Part shown: positions 48,666 through 56,397 of the stretch, one piece after another | How positions within the stretch are numbered: the first letter of the stretch is position 1 | Layout of the letters: each line of letters starts with the position of its first letter | Assembly (NCBI RefSeq): GCF_010119935.1 | Contig: NZ_CP048209.1 | Span: 6,360,001-6,424,000, forward strand | Direction: 5' to 3' | Origin: Paenibacillus lycopersici | GTDB lineage: Bacteria; Bacillota; Bacilli; Paenibacillales; Paenibacillaceae | DNA length: 64,000 bases | Position numbers and translations under genes: made by a program | Notes under the pieces: model-generated | Database searches by the model: none | Seen by the model: the letters and a program-made list of their open reading frames with translations, nothing else | What the model was told of the DNA's origin: nothing

Positions 48666-49511
48666 CTATTTCATAATAACTGCGCTTCCGCATAAGTCGC
48701 TGATCGGCACATACTTGGCGCCGTGCTCTTTGCAGTATTCCCTCACCGCTTTCTTCACGCCCTGATAACGAGTGCTGTTATAATCGTGAACAAATATATA
48801 GCCGCCGCTTTCCAATCGCGGATAGAAATACTTCAGCCCTTCAAGAATCGGGGCATACAAATCAACATCAAGACTAACGAAAGCGAAGGTATCCTCGACA
48901 CCGATTGCCGATTCGGGAAAATAACCCTGCTTTACGATACAATTGTCTTTATGCGCCATCTTGCTCATCACTAACTCAACCGTGGTATTCTCAAACTCGC
49001 CTGTTCTTGAGTCGGAGTGATGGCCTGCTTGTTCAATACGGATATCCTTCTCATTAAACCCGCTAAATGTATCGAACAAATACAATTTACGGTCATAGAA
49101 GGACTCGTTCATATACTTGGCGAACTCCCCCTGGAATACCCCAAGCTCGGCCACGTTTCCCCGTACGCCATTCTCGTAGATCTCGTCTGCCACCTGACGC
49201 AGCGTAGCAATTCGTTCATCCAGCATCTGATTATGATAATAGTCAATAATGTTTTCTTTATTGATTTGCAAGTCTTCGGTTAGCTGCTTGTACACCGCTT
49301 TGCCATGAATATTAGCAATAATGATAACGTCATACTCGAAGCTTGCAATCGCCTGAGGAGCAATAACGGGTTTAGACAACAGGGTACTCCCTTGTTTGGA
49401 TGTATCATTGTCGACAAAGGCAATCACTTCAAACTGCTGACTCAACATATAATGTACGCGCAGCCCGCCATCTCCTGCTCCGAACAATATAGCTTTGCTC
49501 TTCCCAGCCAT
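48666..49511 (-). CDS. TylF/MycF-type SAM methyltransferase with N-terminal Rossmann domain
   Basis: 281 aa. The first ~95 residues form a small Rossmann-like domain (KAILFGAGDGGLRVHYML, EVIAFVDNDTSKQGSTLL) as seen in sugar-modifying enzymes. The rest is a macrocin-O-methyltransferase-like domain: GNVAELGVFQGEFAKYMNE (SAM site), LYLFDTFSGF, FVSLDVDLYAPILEGLKYFY with metal-binding Asp residues, and GGYIFVHDYNS. Probably O-methylates a sugar or the small acyl group made by this set. ATG with GAGGTG 7 nt upstream. First gene of the AT-richer set. Confidence 0.8.
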   Translation of the reverse strand: MAGKSKAILFGAGDGGLRVHYMLSQQFEVIAFVDNDTSKQGSTLLSKPVIAPQAIASFEYDVIIIANIHGKAVYKQLTEDLQINKENIIDYYHNQMLDERIATLRQVADEIYENGVRGNVAELGVFQGEFAKYMNESFYDRKLYLFDTFSGFNEKDIRIEQAGHHSDSRTGEFENTTVELVMSKMAHKDNCIVKQGYFPESAIGVEDTFAFVSLDVDLYAPILEGLKYFYPRLESGGYIFVHDYNSTRYQGVKKAVREYCKEHGAKYVPISDLCGSAVIMK

Positions 49512-49667
49512 CGTTACACACCTCATATTGATATCTGTAATTTCTACATCGTATATATCGGTTATTTTAAGGTGTTAATAAAGGCTTGCGTTTCGTAACA
49601 TTTTAAAACGATGCCGGATTTCGCCTTTTTCCTGCGGGGCGCGTGCCTCCGGGCATGCCTAAGCAAC

Positions 49668-49689
49668 AAAAAACCCCGGTTGCCCGGGG
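49668..49689 (-). terminator. Terminator of the cold-shock gene
   Basis: CCCCGG/CCGGGG stem with a 4-nt loop, then six U on the minus strand. A second pairing (GTTAAGCG/CGCTTAAC) lies between it and the stop codon. Confidence 0.88.
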
Positions 49690-49756
49690 CTGTTGCTTAT
49701 CACATTCGGTTAAGCGCGCATACCATGTATGATGTGGCCGCTTAACAGCGGGATAA

Positions 49757-49954
49757 TTACAGTTTTTGAACGTTTGCAGCTTGAGGGCCGCGAGCGCCTT
49801 CTACGATGTCGAATTCAACCGATTGGCCTTCTTCAAGCGTCTTGAAGCCTTCGGATTGGATTGCGGAGAAATGAACAAATACGTCGCCGCCTTGCTCTGT
49901 CTCGATGAAACCATAACCCTTCTCAGCGTTGAACCATTTAACTTTACCTTGCAT
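49757..49954 (-). CDS. Cold-shock protein, CspA/CspB family
   Basis: 65-aa single OB-fold nucleic-acid chaperone. RNP1 EKGYGFIE and RNP2 DVFVHFSAI are intact; KWFNAEKG and the RGPQAANV end are typical. ATG with GAAGGGA 9 nt upstream. Own promoter and terminator. It divides the FkbH-ACP set from the nonulosonic acid operon. Bacillales carry several paralogues, so I give no symbol. Confidence 0.95.
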   Translation of the reverse strand: MQGKVKWFNAEKGYGFIETEQGGDVFVHFSAIQSEGFKTLEEGQSVEFDIVEGARGPQAANVQKL

Positions 49955-50015
49955 TCAGAACATTCCCTTCATCTTCATATAGCTGCGAGATCACTTAAGC
50001 GTGGCCCACAAATCG

Positions 50016-50045
50016 AATATAACAGAAGCTTCACAAATTTGTCAA
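50016..50045 (-). promoter_or_regulatory. SigA-type promoter of the cold-shock gene
   Basis: Perfect TTGACA with TATATT at 18 bp (or TTATAT at 17 bp) on the minus strand. The leader would be about 55 nt, shorter than the long leaders of classic cold-shock mRNAs. Confidence 0.65.
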
Positions 50046-50186
50046 TATGTTTTTGAAAGCGAATACATTCCTTTAAATAAAGGAAACTGAATGGCGTTCC
50101 CCTCTATATTCGTTCGTCCCGAGCCGATATATATCATTATGCGAATTTGCGAATTGCCGAGGTTGTACACGAAATGGAGCTGACGC

Positions 50187-51263
50187 TTGTCTATGCCAAA
50201 CACGATTTCACTTGCCATGATCGTCAAAAATGAACAAAATTATTTGGACCGCTGTCTCAAAAGCGTCGCCGGCATGGTGGACGAGCTTGTCGTCGTGGAT
50301 ACCGGTTCGACCGATCGCACCAAAGAGATCGCATTATCGAACGGAGCGCTTGTCTTTGATTTTGAGTGGTGCGGCGACTTCTCCGCCGCGCGAAATTATG
50401 CCATTGAACATACGACCGGCGACTGGGTGCTCATACTCGATGCGGACGAGTATTTTACGGAGGACTGCGGGGCGCTTATGCGGGACTTCGTGCAGAACGG
50501 CAACCGGATCGGCCGGTTTAAAGTCATCAGCCGCTTCGACCAGGATGGGCAGATCCATTATTCCGAAGACGACAGCCCGCGCTTGTTCCCAAGGGACATT
50601 CGTTATGCAGGCATGATTCACGAGCAAGTCGATTCGTCGCTTCCGCGTCACGATATCAACGCTTCCTTCTACCACGACGGGTACTACATGACAGATAAAT
50701 CCGAGCGGAATTTGGCGCTGCTTCATCGGGCGCTTGAGGTGAGTCCGAACGATCCCTACCTGCTCTATCAAATCGGTAAGCAGTACAGAGGCGCAGGCAA
50801 CAATACGGAAGCGGAAGCATACCTGGCCCGCTGCTACCAACTGCTCTCCAAGCATAATGCGATCTACGTCATTAAAGCGAAGATTGAATGGATTGAAGTT
50901 CTGACTAACATCCATAAATACGAACAAGCTTTCAACATTGTCGAAAAGGAAGCCGGCCACTTACAAGACTCGCCTGACTTTCATTTCGCCGTCGCCGTGC
51001 TCTATCTTGAGTTCGCGCTAAACACCGGTTCGTTCCAGCAGGGCATTCTGGCACAGATTGAACACAGCTATCTGACTTGCCTGGAACTTGGACAGCGCGG
51101 GGCCAAGGAAATCGTTAACGGCTCGTCTACTTACCTGGCCGCTTACAATCTCGCTGTCTACTATGAAACGACGGGCAGCCTTGACCATGCGAAGCATTAC
51201 TATCAATATGCATCCAGCCACGGGTACGAACCCGCAAAGCAGCGGTTACGGCAATTCGCCTAG
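50187..51263 (+). CDS. Family 2 glycosyltransferase with TPR-like C-terminus (SunS-like)
   Basis: 358 aa, cytosolic. GT-A fold: MIVKNEQNYLDRCLKSV, VVVDTGSTDRTKEIA, then the metal-binding LILDADEYF near residue 93 and DDSPRLFPRDIRYAGMIHEQV. From about residue 180 come TPR-like helices (RALEVSPNDPYLLYQIGKQY, ETTGSLDHAKHYYQYASSHG). Relatives include protein glycosyltransferases such as SunS, and enzymes in flagellin glycosylation islands. The start is TTG with GGAG 7 nt upstream; an ATG six bases later is the alternative. The only plus-strand gene in the island, ending in a CTAG that also supplies the stop of the convergent acetyltransferase gene. Confidence 0.85.
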   Translation: MSMPNTISLAMIVKNEQNYLDRCLKSVAGMVDELVVVDTGSTDRTKEIALSNGALVFDFEWCGDFSAARNYAIEHTTGDWVLILDADEYFTEDCGALMRDFVQNGNRIGRFKVISRFDQDGQIHYSEDDSPRLFPRDIRYAGMIHEQVDSSLPRHDINASFYHDGYYMTDKSERNLALLHRALEVSPNDPYLLYQIGKQYRGAGNNTEAEAYLARCYQLLSKHNAIYVIKAKIEWIEVLTNIHKYEQAFNIVEKEAGHLQDSPDFHFAVAVLYLEFALNTGSFQQGILAQIEHSYLTCLELGQRGAKEIVNGSSTYLAAYNLAVYYETTGSLDHAKHYYQYASSHGYEPAKQRLRQFA

Positions 51264-51763
51264 CCGTTATCGGTCCGATTACCCATCCGATCGACAAATC
51301 CCGCTACTCTTGCGGGATTTCCTTTTACCAGGGCGTACGCGGGGACGTCCTTCGTTACGACTGCCCCTGCCGCAACCATCGCATACTCACCGATCGTAAT
51401 GCCGCAAACGATGGTGGAGTTGGCGCCAAGCGAGGCGCCCCGCCGCACAATTGTTGCCGTTACGGACCAATTGTCGTTGAACGCTCTCGGGATCAGATCA
51501 TTCGTGAAGCAAACATGGGGCCCGACAAACACATCGTCTTCAATGGTGACGCCGTTATACACGGACACTCCATTCTGCACTTTAACCCTCGAACCGATAA
51601 GGACGGACTGATCGATATATACGTCCTTGCCAATTATGCAATTGTCTCCGATTACAGCGCTCTCTCGCACCTGGCAATAGTTCCAAATCCGGGTCCCTTG
51701 ACCTATCCGGGCCTTGACGTCCACCTCTGCGGTGGGGTGAATGTAGATTTGACTCATCGTCAT
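51260..51763 (-). CDS. Left-handed beta-helix N-acetyltransferase (WbpD/WlbB-like)
   Basis: 167 aa, hexapeptide repeats throughout (IHPTAEVDVKARIGQGTRIW, IGDNCIIGKDVYIDQSVLIG, IGEYAMVAAGAVVTKDVPAY). The pattern matches WbpD/WlbB, which acetylate the 3-amino group of 2-acetamido-3-amino sugar nucleotides with acetyl-CoA. It lies 18 nt after the aminotransferase and 1.1 kb after a dehydrogenase of the same pathway, which supports this role. It could instead act on the legionaminic-type intermediate (LegH role), since no other acetyltransferase of that kind is visible. Two ATG codons two codons apart are possible starts. Last gene of the operon. Confidence 0.82.
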   Translation of the reverse strand: MTMSQIYIHPTAEVDVKARIGQGTRIWNYCQVRESAVIGDNCIIGKDVYIDQSVLIGSRVKVQNGVSVYNGVTIEDDVFVGPHVCFTNDLIPRAFNDNWSVTATIVRRGASLGANSTIVCGITIGEYAMVAAGAVVTKDVPAYALVKGNPARVAGFVDRMGNRTDNG

Positions 51764-51781
51764 CCAACCTTTCTCGATACA

Positions 51782-52882
51782 TTATGGCCTGAAGCCGTTC
51801 AGCTTCTCGGCAATGTAGAGCACTTCCTCTTCCGGCAGCTGCGAGTGAACCGGGATGGAGATGACCTTAGTGCTTAATGCCTCCGCTACGGGCATCCGTT
51901 CAATGGACTGCCCGGCGTGCCGCATATACTCCATTACGCTGCGCTGCAGATGAATCGGTATCGGATAATAAATGCCGTATCCGATAGCATGCTTATTTAA
52001 ATACGCTTCAAGTTTGTCTCGTTCGTCGGTTACGATTGTATATTGATGAAAGACATGGTTCGCACGAGCGGAAGCTTCCGGAAGCCGCAGCCATTCATTC
52101 GCAATGTTGGCATTATAATAAGCTGCATTCAACTTCCTTCTGTGGTTCATTTCCCTCACTTTGTCGGCCTGCACCAAACCGATCGCAGCAGCGATATTCG
52201 TTAGCCGATAGTTATAGCCGGTTATATCATGCACGTATCGCTCGGAAGAGCCATGGTTGATGAGCTTCTTGCAGCGTTCAATGTATGCGACGTCGGAAGA
52301 AACCAGCATACCGCCTTCTCCGGTCGTCATGTTCTTCGTCGGATAGAAACTGAATGTACCGCCGATTCCGAAGGTCCCCACCGGCCGGGCGTCGAATTCG
52401 GCTCCATGCGCCTGGGCACAATCCTCGATAACCGTGATGTTATGCTTGTTCGCGATGTTCATGATTTCATCCATGCGGCATGGATTGCCGAACAGATGCA
52501 CGAGCAGCAAATATTTCGCATCCGGATATTTCGCGATGGATGCTTCCAGGTTCTCGGGAGAGAGGTTGAAGGAATACTCGTCAATATCCACGAAGCACGG
52601 GACCGCACCGCAATAAATAATCGCATTCGTCGTTGCAATAAATGAGAATGGCGTCGTCAGCACGCGATCTCCCGGTTGTACGCCAGCCGAGAGGAGCGCG
52701 ATATGCAAGGCAGCCGTACCATTCGTGATCGCCGCCGTATGCGAGTGAGCAAACTCTGCGGCAAATTTCTTCTCGAACTCCGCAACCGTATCCCCCTGCG
52801 CCAGACTGCCTGTACGCATGACCGCCACTACAGCCTCAATCTCTCTTTCGTCTATACTCGGCCTTGCTATCGCGATTGTCAT
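51782..52882 (-). CDS. DegT/DnrJ/EryC1 sugar aminotransferase (GnnB/WbpE-like)
   Basis: 366 aa, PLP fold. Cofactor Lys in TFSFYPTKNMTTGEGG, ring-contact Asp in VIEDCAQAHGAE, NGTAALHIALLSAGVQPGD and INHGSSERYVHDITGYNYRL, all typical. Its neighbours, a UDP-GlcNAc-3-dehydrogenase-like oxidoreductase 3 nt upstream and a WbpD-like acetyltransferase downstream, make C-3 amination of a UDP-GlcNAc derivative the likely reaction. Specificity is inferred from context only. Confidence 0.85.
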   Translation of the reverse strand: MTIAIARPSIDEREIEAVVAVMRTGSLAQGDTVAEFEKKFAAEFAHSHTAAITNGTAALHIALLSAGVQPGDRVLTTPFSFIATTNAIIYCGAVPCFVDIDEYSFNLSPENLEASIAKYPDAKYLLLVHLFGNPCRMDEIMNIANKHNITVIEDCAQAHGAEFDARPVGTFGIGGTFSFYPTKNMTTGEGGMLVSSDVAYIERCKKLINHGSSERYVHDITGYNYRLTNIAAAIGLVQADKVREMNHRRKLNAAYYNANIANEWLRLPEASARANHVFHQYTIVTDERDKLEAYLNKHAIGYGIYYPIPIHLQRSVMEYMRHAGQSIERMPVAEALSTKVISIPVHSQLPEEEVLYIAEKLNGFRP

Positions 52883-52885
52883 ACG

Positions 52886-53866
52886 CTAGCTCCTCTGTAT
52901 TTGTTTGTCAGCGACTAACGCTTGAATATGCTTCACGACTTCCAATGCATGCAGCCCTTCGTTGCCATCGACTTTCGGAGATTTACCGGTTCGTATCGCG
53001 TCCAGGAAGTCGGCGATTTCCATTTGAAGCGGCTCGTAGCTGGGAACGAGCACCTTCTCGATGACCTGCTCTTGCTTGTACTGCACTGCCGCCCCGCCGC
53101 GGATCGCTTCCATGGCGACCGAGGTACTGCGTGTAATATGCAGCTTCCTCTCCACGAGGTCGGCCTCAATCAGCTGATCCCGCATAATCAGCCTCCACTC
53201 CCTCACCTTCTGCTCGGTAGCCCGGCTCGTTGTAATATTAATTAGCACTCCGCTGCTGCTCGCCATCTGCGCAACGATAATATCGCTTGACGCCGAGTGC
53301 GCGCGAACGCCGTAAGCGGACTTGACCTCGATCGGCTCTTGAAGCAGATAACGGAGCAAATCGATATCATGGATCGTCAAATCCGCCACGACATCGGTAT
53401 CGAAAATACGGGCATCGTACGGGCTCTCGCGGTGAATGTCGATAAACAGCGGTTTCCTGCCGGAAATAATCGTCTCCAGCTCCTGCATTACAGGATTGAA
53501 CCGTTCGATATGGCCGACAGCCAGAACCGCCCGATTATGCCGCGCAAGCGCGATCAGCTCCCGCGCCTCATGCGCTTCGCTCGTGATCGGCTTCTCGATC
53601 AATACATGCTTGCCGTGCCGAAGAAATTGCTGCGCGATCGTAAAATGCGTGCTGGTCGGCGTCGCTATGCTCACGGCGTCCACGAGTGCCATAACTTGCT
53701 CCGCGTCCGAAAACCCCGGTATGCCATACTTCTCTTTCACTTGACGCAGCAAATTTGCATCGCGATCGACAACGCCGACGATTTCGACCTGGGGTTGAAA
53801 CAAATAGTTTCGCAAATGATGAATGCCCATGTTCCCGATTCCGATAACCGCTACTTTGATGTTCAG
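52886..53866 (-). CDS. Gfo/Idh/MocA oxidoreductase, UDP-GlcNAc 3-dehydrogenase-like, CTG start
   Basis: 326 aa. The Rossmann motif VAVIGIGNMGIHHL is only complete if translation starts upstream of the first ATG (53830). The frame there offers no ATG, GTG or TTG; CTG at 53866 lies 9 nt after GGAGGAG, with a TGA two codons further up. The catalytic region has HVLIEKPITSE (Lys), AVGHIERFNPVMQEL and VVADLTIHDIDLLRYLL (Asp, His), which recall GnnA-type UDP-GlcNAc 3-dehydrogenases. It probably oxidises C-3 for the next gene's transamination. A hairpin in the 95-nt gap before it may partly separate it from the nonulosonic acid genes. Confidence 0.82.
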   Translation of the reverse strand: MNIKVAVIGIGNMGIHHLRNYLFQPQVEIVGVVDRDANLLRQVKEKYGIPGFSDAEQVMALVDAVSIATPTSTHFTIAQQFLRHGKHVLIEKPITSEAHEARELIALARHNRAVLAVGHIERFNPVMQELETIISGRKPLFIDIHRESPYDARIFDTDVVADLTIHDIDLLRYLLQEPIEVKSAYGVRAHSASSDIIVAQMASSSGVLINITTSRATEQKVREWRLIMRDQLIEADLVERKLHITRSTSVAMEAIRGGAAVQYKQEQVIEKVLVPSYEPLQMEIADFLDAIRTGKSPKVDGNEGLHALEVVKHIQALVADKQIQRS

Positions 53867-53908
53867 ATTAGCTCACTCCTCCGCGCGCACCCTGCATGCA
53901 TATAAGAG

Positions 53909-53934
53909 ATGCCCCGGCAATATCGCCGAGGCAT
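53909..53934 (-). terminator. Hairpin between the SDR and dehydrogenase genes, possible weak terminator
   Basis: ATGCC.CGGC/GCCG.GGCAT with a 6-nt loop and one mismatch, followed on the minus strand by CUCUUAUAU. It may reduce, not abolish, read-through. Confidence 0.35.
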
Positions 53935-53961
53935 ACCCTTCGATTTACGCTCGCACTGGCT

Positions 53962-54786
53962 CTACCAAGCATGAAGCCCGCCGTCAACCACGATATTGTG
54001 CCCGGTCACATAGCTGGAAGCGTTGGAGGCCAGGTACAGCACCGCTCCTACCATCTCATCCGACTCGGCCATTCTGCCAAACGGAATCCGTGCGGAATAA
54101 TTCCGTTTAAACGCCTCGTTCTGACCGCTTTCCACGCCGCCCGGCGTGATTGTATTGACGCGGATGCCCTGCTTGGCCCAATAAGCGGCCAAATATTTGG
54201 TTAAGGCGACAACGCCGCCTTTTGAAGCCGAATATACTGCCGGCGAAGCCATCGGCTTATCCAGGTAGCTGGATCCTTCGTAAATACGATGGTCCGGCGC
54301 CATGATGCCATAGATGGAAGCAGTTTGGATGATCGAGCCGCCGCTTCCTTGTTTGACCATCTGCTTGCCGACTTCTCTGGCAACCAGGAATACGCCGTCC
54401 ATATTGACAGCCGTTACCTCACGCCACTGATCCAGCGTATATTCTTCGAACGGCGCCAAGTATTGCTCCCGGTCCAGCGGCTTATACCCGGCGTTATTGT
54501 GCAGGATATGGATGCCGCCCATGACGCTCGTGGCCCTCTCTACCATGCCAATGACATCGGACTCGGCAGCCACATTGCAGCCGACGCCGATCGCTTGAAC
54601 GCCATAAGCCGCCGACAATTCGGCCGCAAATGTATTCGCGGCCGTCTCATCCAGGTCAACGACAACGACATTCGCTCCGAACTCCGCCAGTCCTCTGCAC
54701 ACCTTGCTCCCGATAATGCCAAGCGCGCCGGTGACCAGCGCCGTTTTGCCGTTCAGTTCAAATGAAGCTTTAAACGAGTATGTCAT
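53962..54786 (-). CDS. Short-chain dehydrogenase/reductase (PtmA-like)
   Basis: 274 aa, classical SDR. Cofactor site TALVTGALGIIGSKVCRGL, acidic VVVDLD (NAD preference), HNNAGYKPLD, catalytic Ser in IIQTASIYGIM and YSASKGGVVALTKYLAAYW for Tyr-x3-Lys; C-terminal GHNIVVDGGLHAW. It overlaps the CMP-sugar synthetase gene by 4 nt (ATGA). The position after LegF-like and Gfo/Idh-like genes recalls ptmA of the Campylobacter legionaminic acid locus; its exact step is uncertain. Confidence 0.82.
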   Translation of the reverse strand: MTYSFKASFELNGKTALVTGALGIIGSKVCRGLAEFGANVVVVDLDETAANTFAAELSAAYGVQAIGVGCNVAAESDVIGMVERATSVMGGIHILHNNAGYKPLDREQYLAPFEEYTLDQWREVTAVNMDGVFLVAREVGKQMVKQGSGGSIIQTASIYGIMAPDHRIYEGSSYLDKPMASPAVYSASKGGVVALTKYLAAYWAKQGIRVNTITPGGVESGQNEAFKRNYSARIPFGRMAESDEMVGAVLYLASNASSYVTGHNIVVDGGLHAW

Positions 54787-55490
54787 ACTGCGGCTCCCTT
54801 CCGGCTTCCAAGAATCCATTCGACGATGCGCCAATCCAGCTCGCTGTCGATATCCACCGACCGATCCTCCGGCATTTCATACAGAATCGTGTCCGGCAGG
54901 AACAGCGGATAGTCGTTCAGCAGGAACTGCCGCTTCCAAATGTAGATCGATGCGTTCATATCGAAGCATTTCGGCGCGTCCTGTCTGCGAACGATCGGTT
55001 TATCCGACGACTTGGAGAGACGCACGAAGCCGTCCCCATCCATCTCTACCAAATTGAAATATGGTGAACGGCGAGCAGGCGCCCCTGTAATCAAGTTGGG
55101 CACGTCTCGCGTCTCGAGCAGGTTAACCGCGTTCACGATATCCTCGGTCGTACGCAGCGGAGACGTCGCGTCCAAGTCGACGATCACGGAGAACGTCTTG
55201 TTCGTCGCCGCTTCCGCATGCTGGACGCAATGCCGGATGGCCGGAAGCTTCGCCGCCGTATCCGATGCCATTTCGAGCGGACGCTCGACCAGAATATCCG
55301 CCCCCCATTTGGCGGCTGCTTCGAGAATCTCGGGCGAGTCGCTGCTCACTGCGATATGCTCGAACAGGCCCGATTCGCGTGCTTGCTCGATGCTGTACGC
55401 GATGAGCGGTTTGCCCAGCATCTCGCGAATGTTTTTATTTTTGACTCCTTTGGAACCGCCTCTGGCGCAAATGGAACAAAGCTTACTCAT
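54783..55490 (-). CDS. CMP-nonulosonic acid synthetase (LegF/NeuA-like)
   Basis: Activates the nonulosonic acid with CTP. 235 aa. The mononucleotide-binding motif is CSICARGGSKGVKNKNIREM; further IAVSSDSPEIL, DLDATSPLRTTEDIVNAV (catalytic Asp region) and SVDIDSELDW near the end match the family. The ATG at MSKLCS overlaps the upstream gene's end by 8 nt. Sequence cannot separate legionaminic from sialic acid forms; LegB and LegC in the operon favour legionaminic. Confidence 0.9.
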   Translation of the reverse strand: MSKLCSICARGGSKGVKNKNIREMLGKPLIAYSIEQARESGLFEHIAVSSDSPEILEAAAKWGADILVERPLEMASDTAAKLPAIRHCVQHAEAATNKTFSVIVDLDATSPLRTTEDIVNAVNLLETRDVPNLITGAPARRSPYFNLVEMDGDGFVRLSKSSDKPIVRRQDAPKCFDMNASIYIWKRQFLLNDYPLFLPDTILYEMPEDRSVDIDSELDWRIVEWILGSRKGAAV

Positions 55491-56397
55491 TATTAACCCA
55501 CTCCCTGTTCTTGATGGATCGCTCGACCGCTTCGATGATCCGTAAGACGTCTTGTCCTTCCTGCAGCGAACAAAGGATGTCCCATTGTCGATGAAGTACG
55601 GCGGCGTGCTGCGCGACATACGTTTCGTCACGCTCCGTCGCCACCGGTTCCGAAGTGCCGTCCCTAGTGAAGAGTCCCTGCGAGAAATCGATCTTATACG
55701 TATGCCGATCCGTCACGGCCAGCAGTTCCCTGCGGCCCGGCCGATCCGTATAGTTGATCTGGAGCGTAACGAGCGGACAGCCTACCGTCTCCATCAGAAT
55801 GCCGCATGTATCGTCGCTCGTAATTTCCAGCGAGCTGAAGCGTCCTCCCAATGCGGTTAAACGTCTCCACCCGCCGCAGAGCCAATTCAAGTAATCCAAC
55901 TCGTGGCTTAAATCCCGTAGCACGCCGCCGCCTTCGTCCCGGCTTGACGAATAGCTCAAGCGATAATCCCTCTGCGGCCGCCAATCCGGCAAATACTGCC
56001 CGGCATAAGCGGTCACCGAGAGCAGCCGTTCGTGCTGAATCTCCGCGCGCAGCTTCTGCAGCAGCGGGTGAAAACGCAGATTATAAGCGACGACGATGCG
56101 CAGCCCGTGGTTATCCGGCAGCGGCTTCATTTCATGATACAAGGGCTTCTCGACCAGCACTGTGCCATGCCAGCCAGCCTTAATCAGCCGAAGCAGCGTG
56201 CCGTGATGCTCCGACGACTTATTGGCAATGACGATATAGGCCGGTTTCACCTGCGCCAGCGCCTCGTCCAGCTCCCGGTAGGCGACAGGGAAATCGATAT
56301 CCCTGCCGCTGACGACGGCGGTGTCCGCCTGCATCGCCTGCAAGAGCCGCGCATGGCGCTGGCCGATCGAGCCGAATCCGATGACGAGCGCTTTCAT
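55483..56397 (-). CDS. Gfo/Idh/MocA oxidoreductase in the nonulosonic acid operon
   Basis: 304 aa. NAD(P) motif ALVIGFGSIGQRHARLL, the family Lys in GTVLVEKPLYHEMK and VLRDLSHELDYLNWLCGG for the Asp/His pair. It overlaps the nucleotidyltransferase gene by 4 nt and has GGAGG 7 nt before the ATG. The same kind of gene occurs at this position in Campylobacter (ptmF, from memory). The substrate is unknown. Confidence 0.8.
   Translation of the reverse strand: MKALVIGFGSIGQRHARLLQAMQADTAVVSGRDIDFPVAYRELDEALAQVKPAYIVIANKSSEHHGTLLRLIKAGWHGTVLVEKPLYHEMKPLPDNHGLRIVVAYNLRFHPLLQKLRAEIQHERLLSVTAYAGQYLPDWRPQRDYRLSYSSSRDEGGGVLRDLSHELDYLNWLCGGWRRLTALGGRFSSLEITSDDTCGILMETVGCPLVTLQINYTDRPGRRELLAVTDRHTYKIDFSQGLFTRDGTSEPVATERDETYVAQHAAVLHRQWDILCSLQEGQDVLRIIEAVERSIKNREWVNNE

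Noticed and set aside
50042..50227. 61-aa minus-strand frame between the glycosyltransferase and the cold-shock gene
   Set aside because: It covers the cold-shock promoter and the start of the glycosyltransferase, without a ribosome site.
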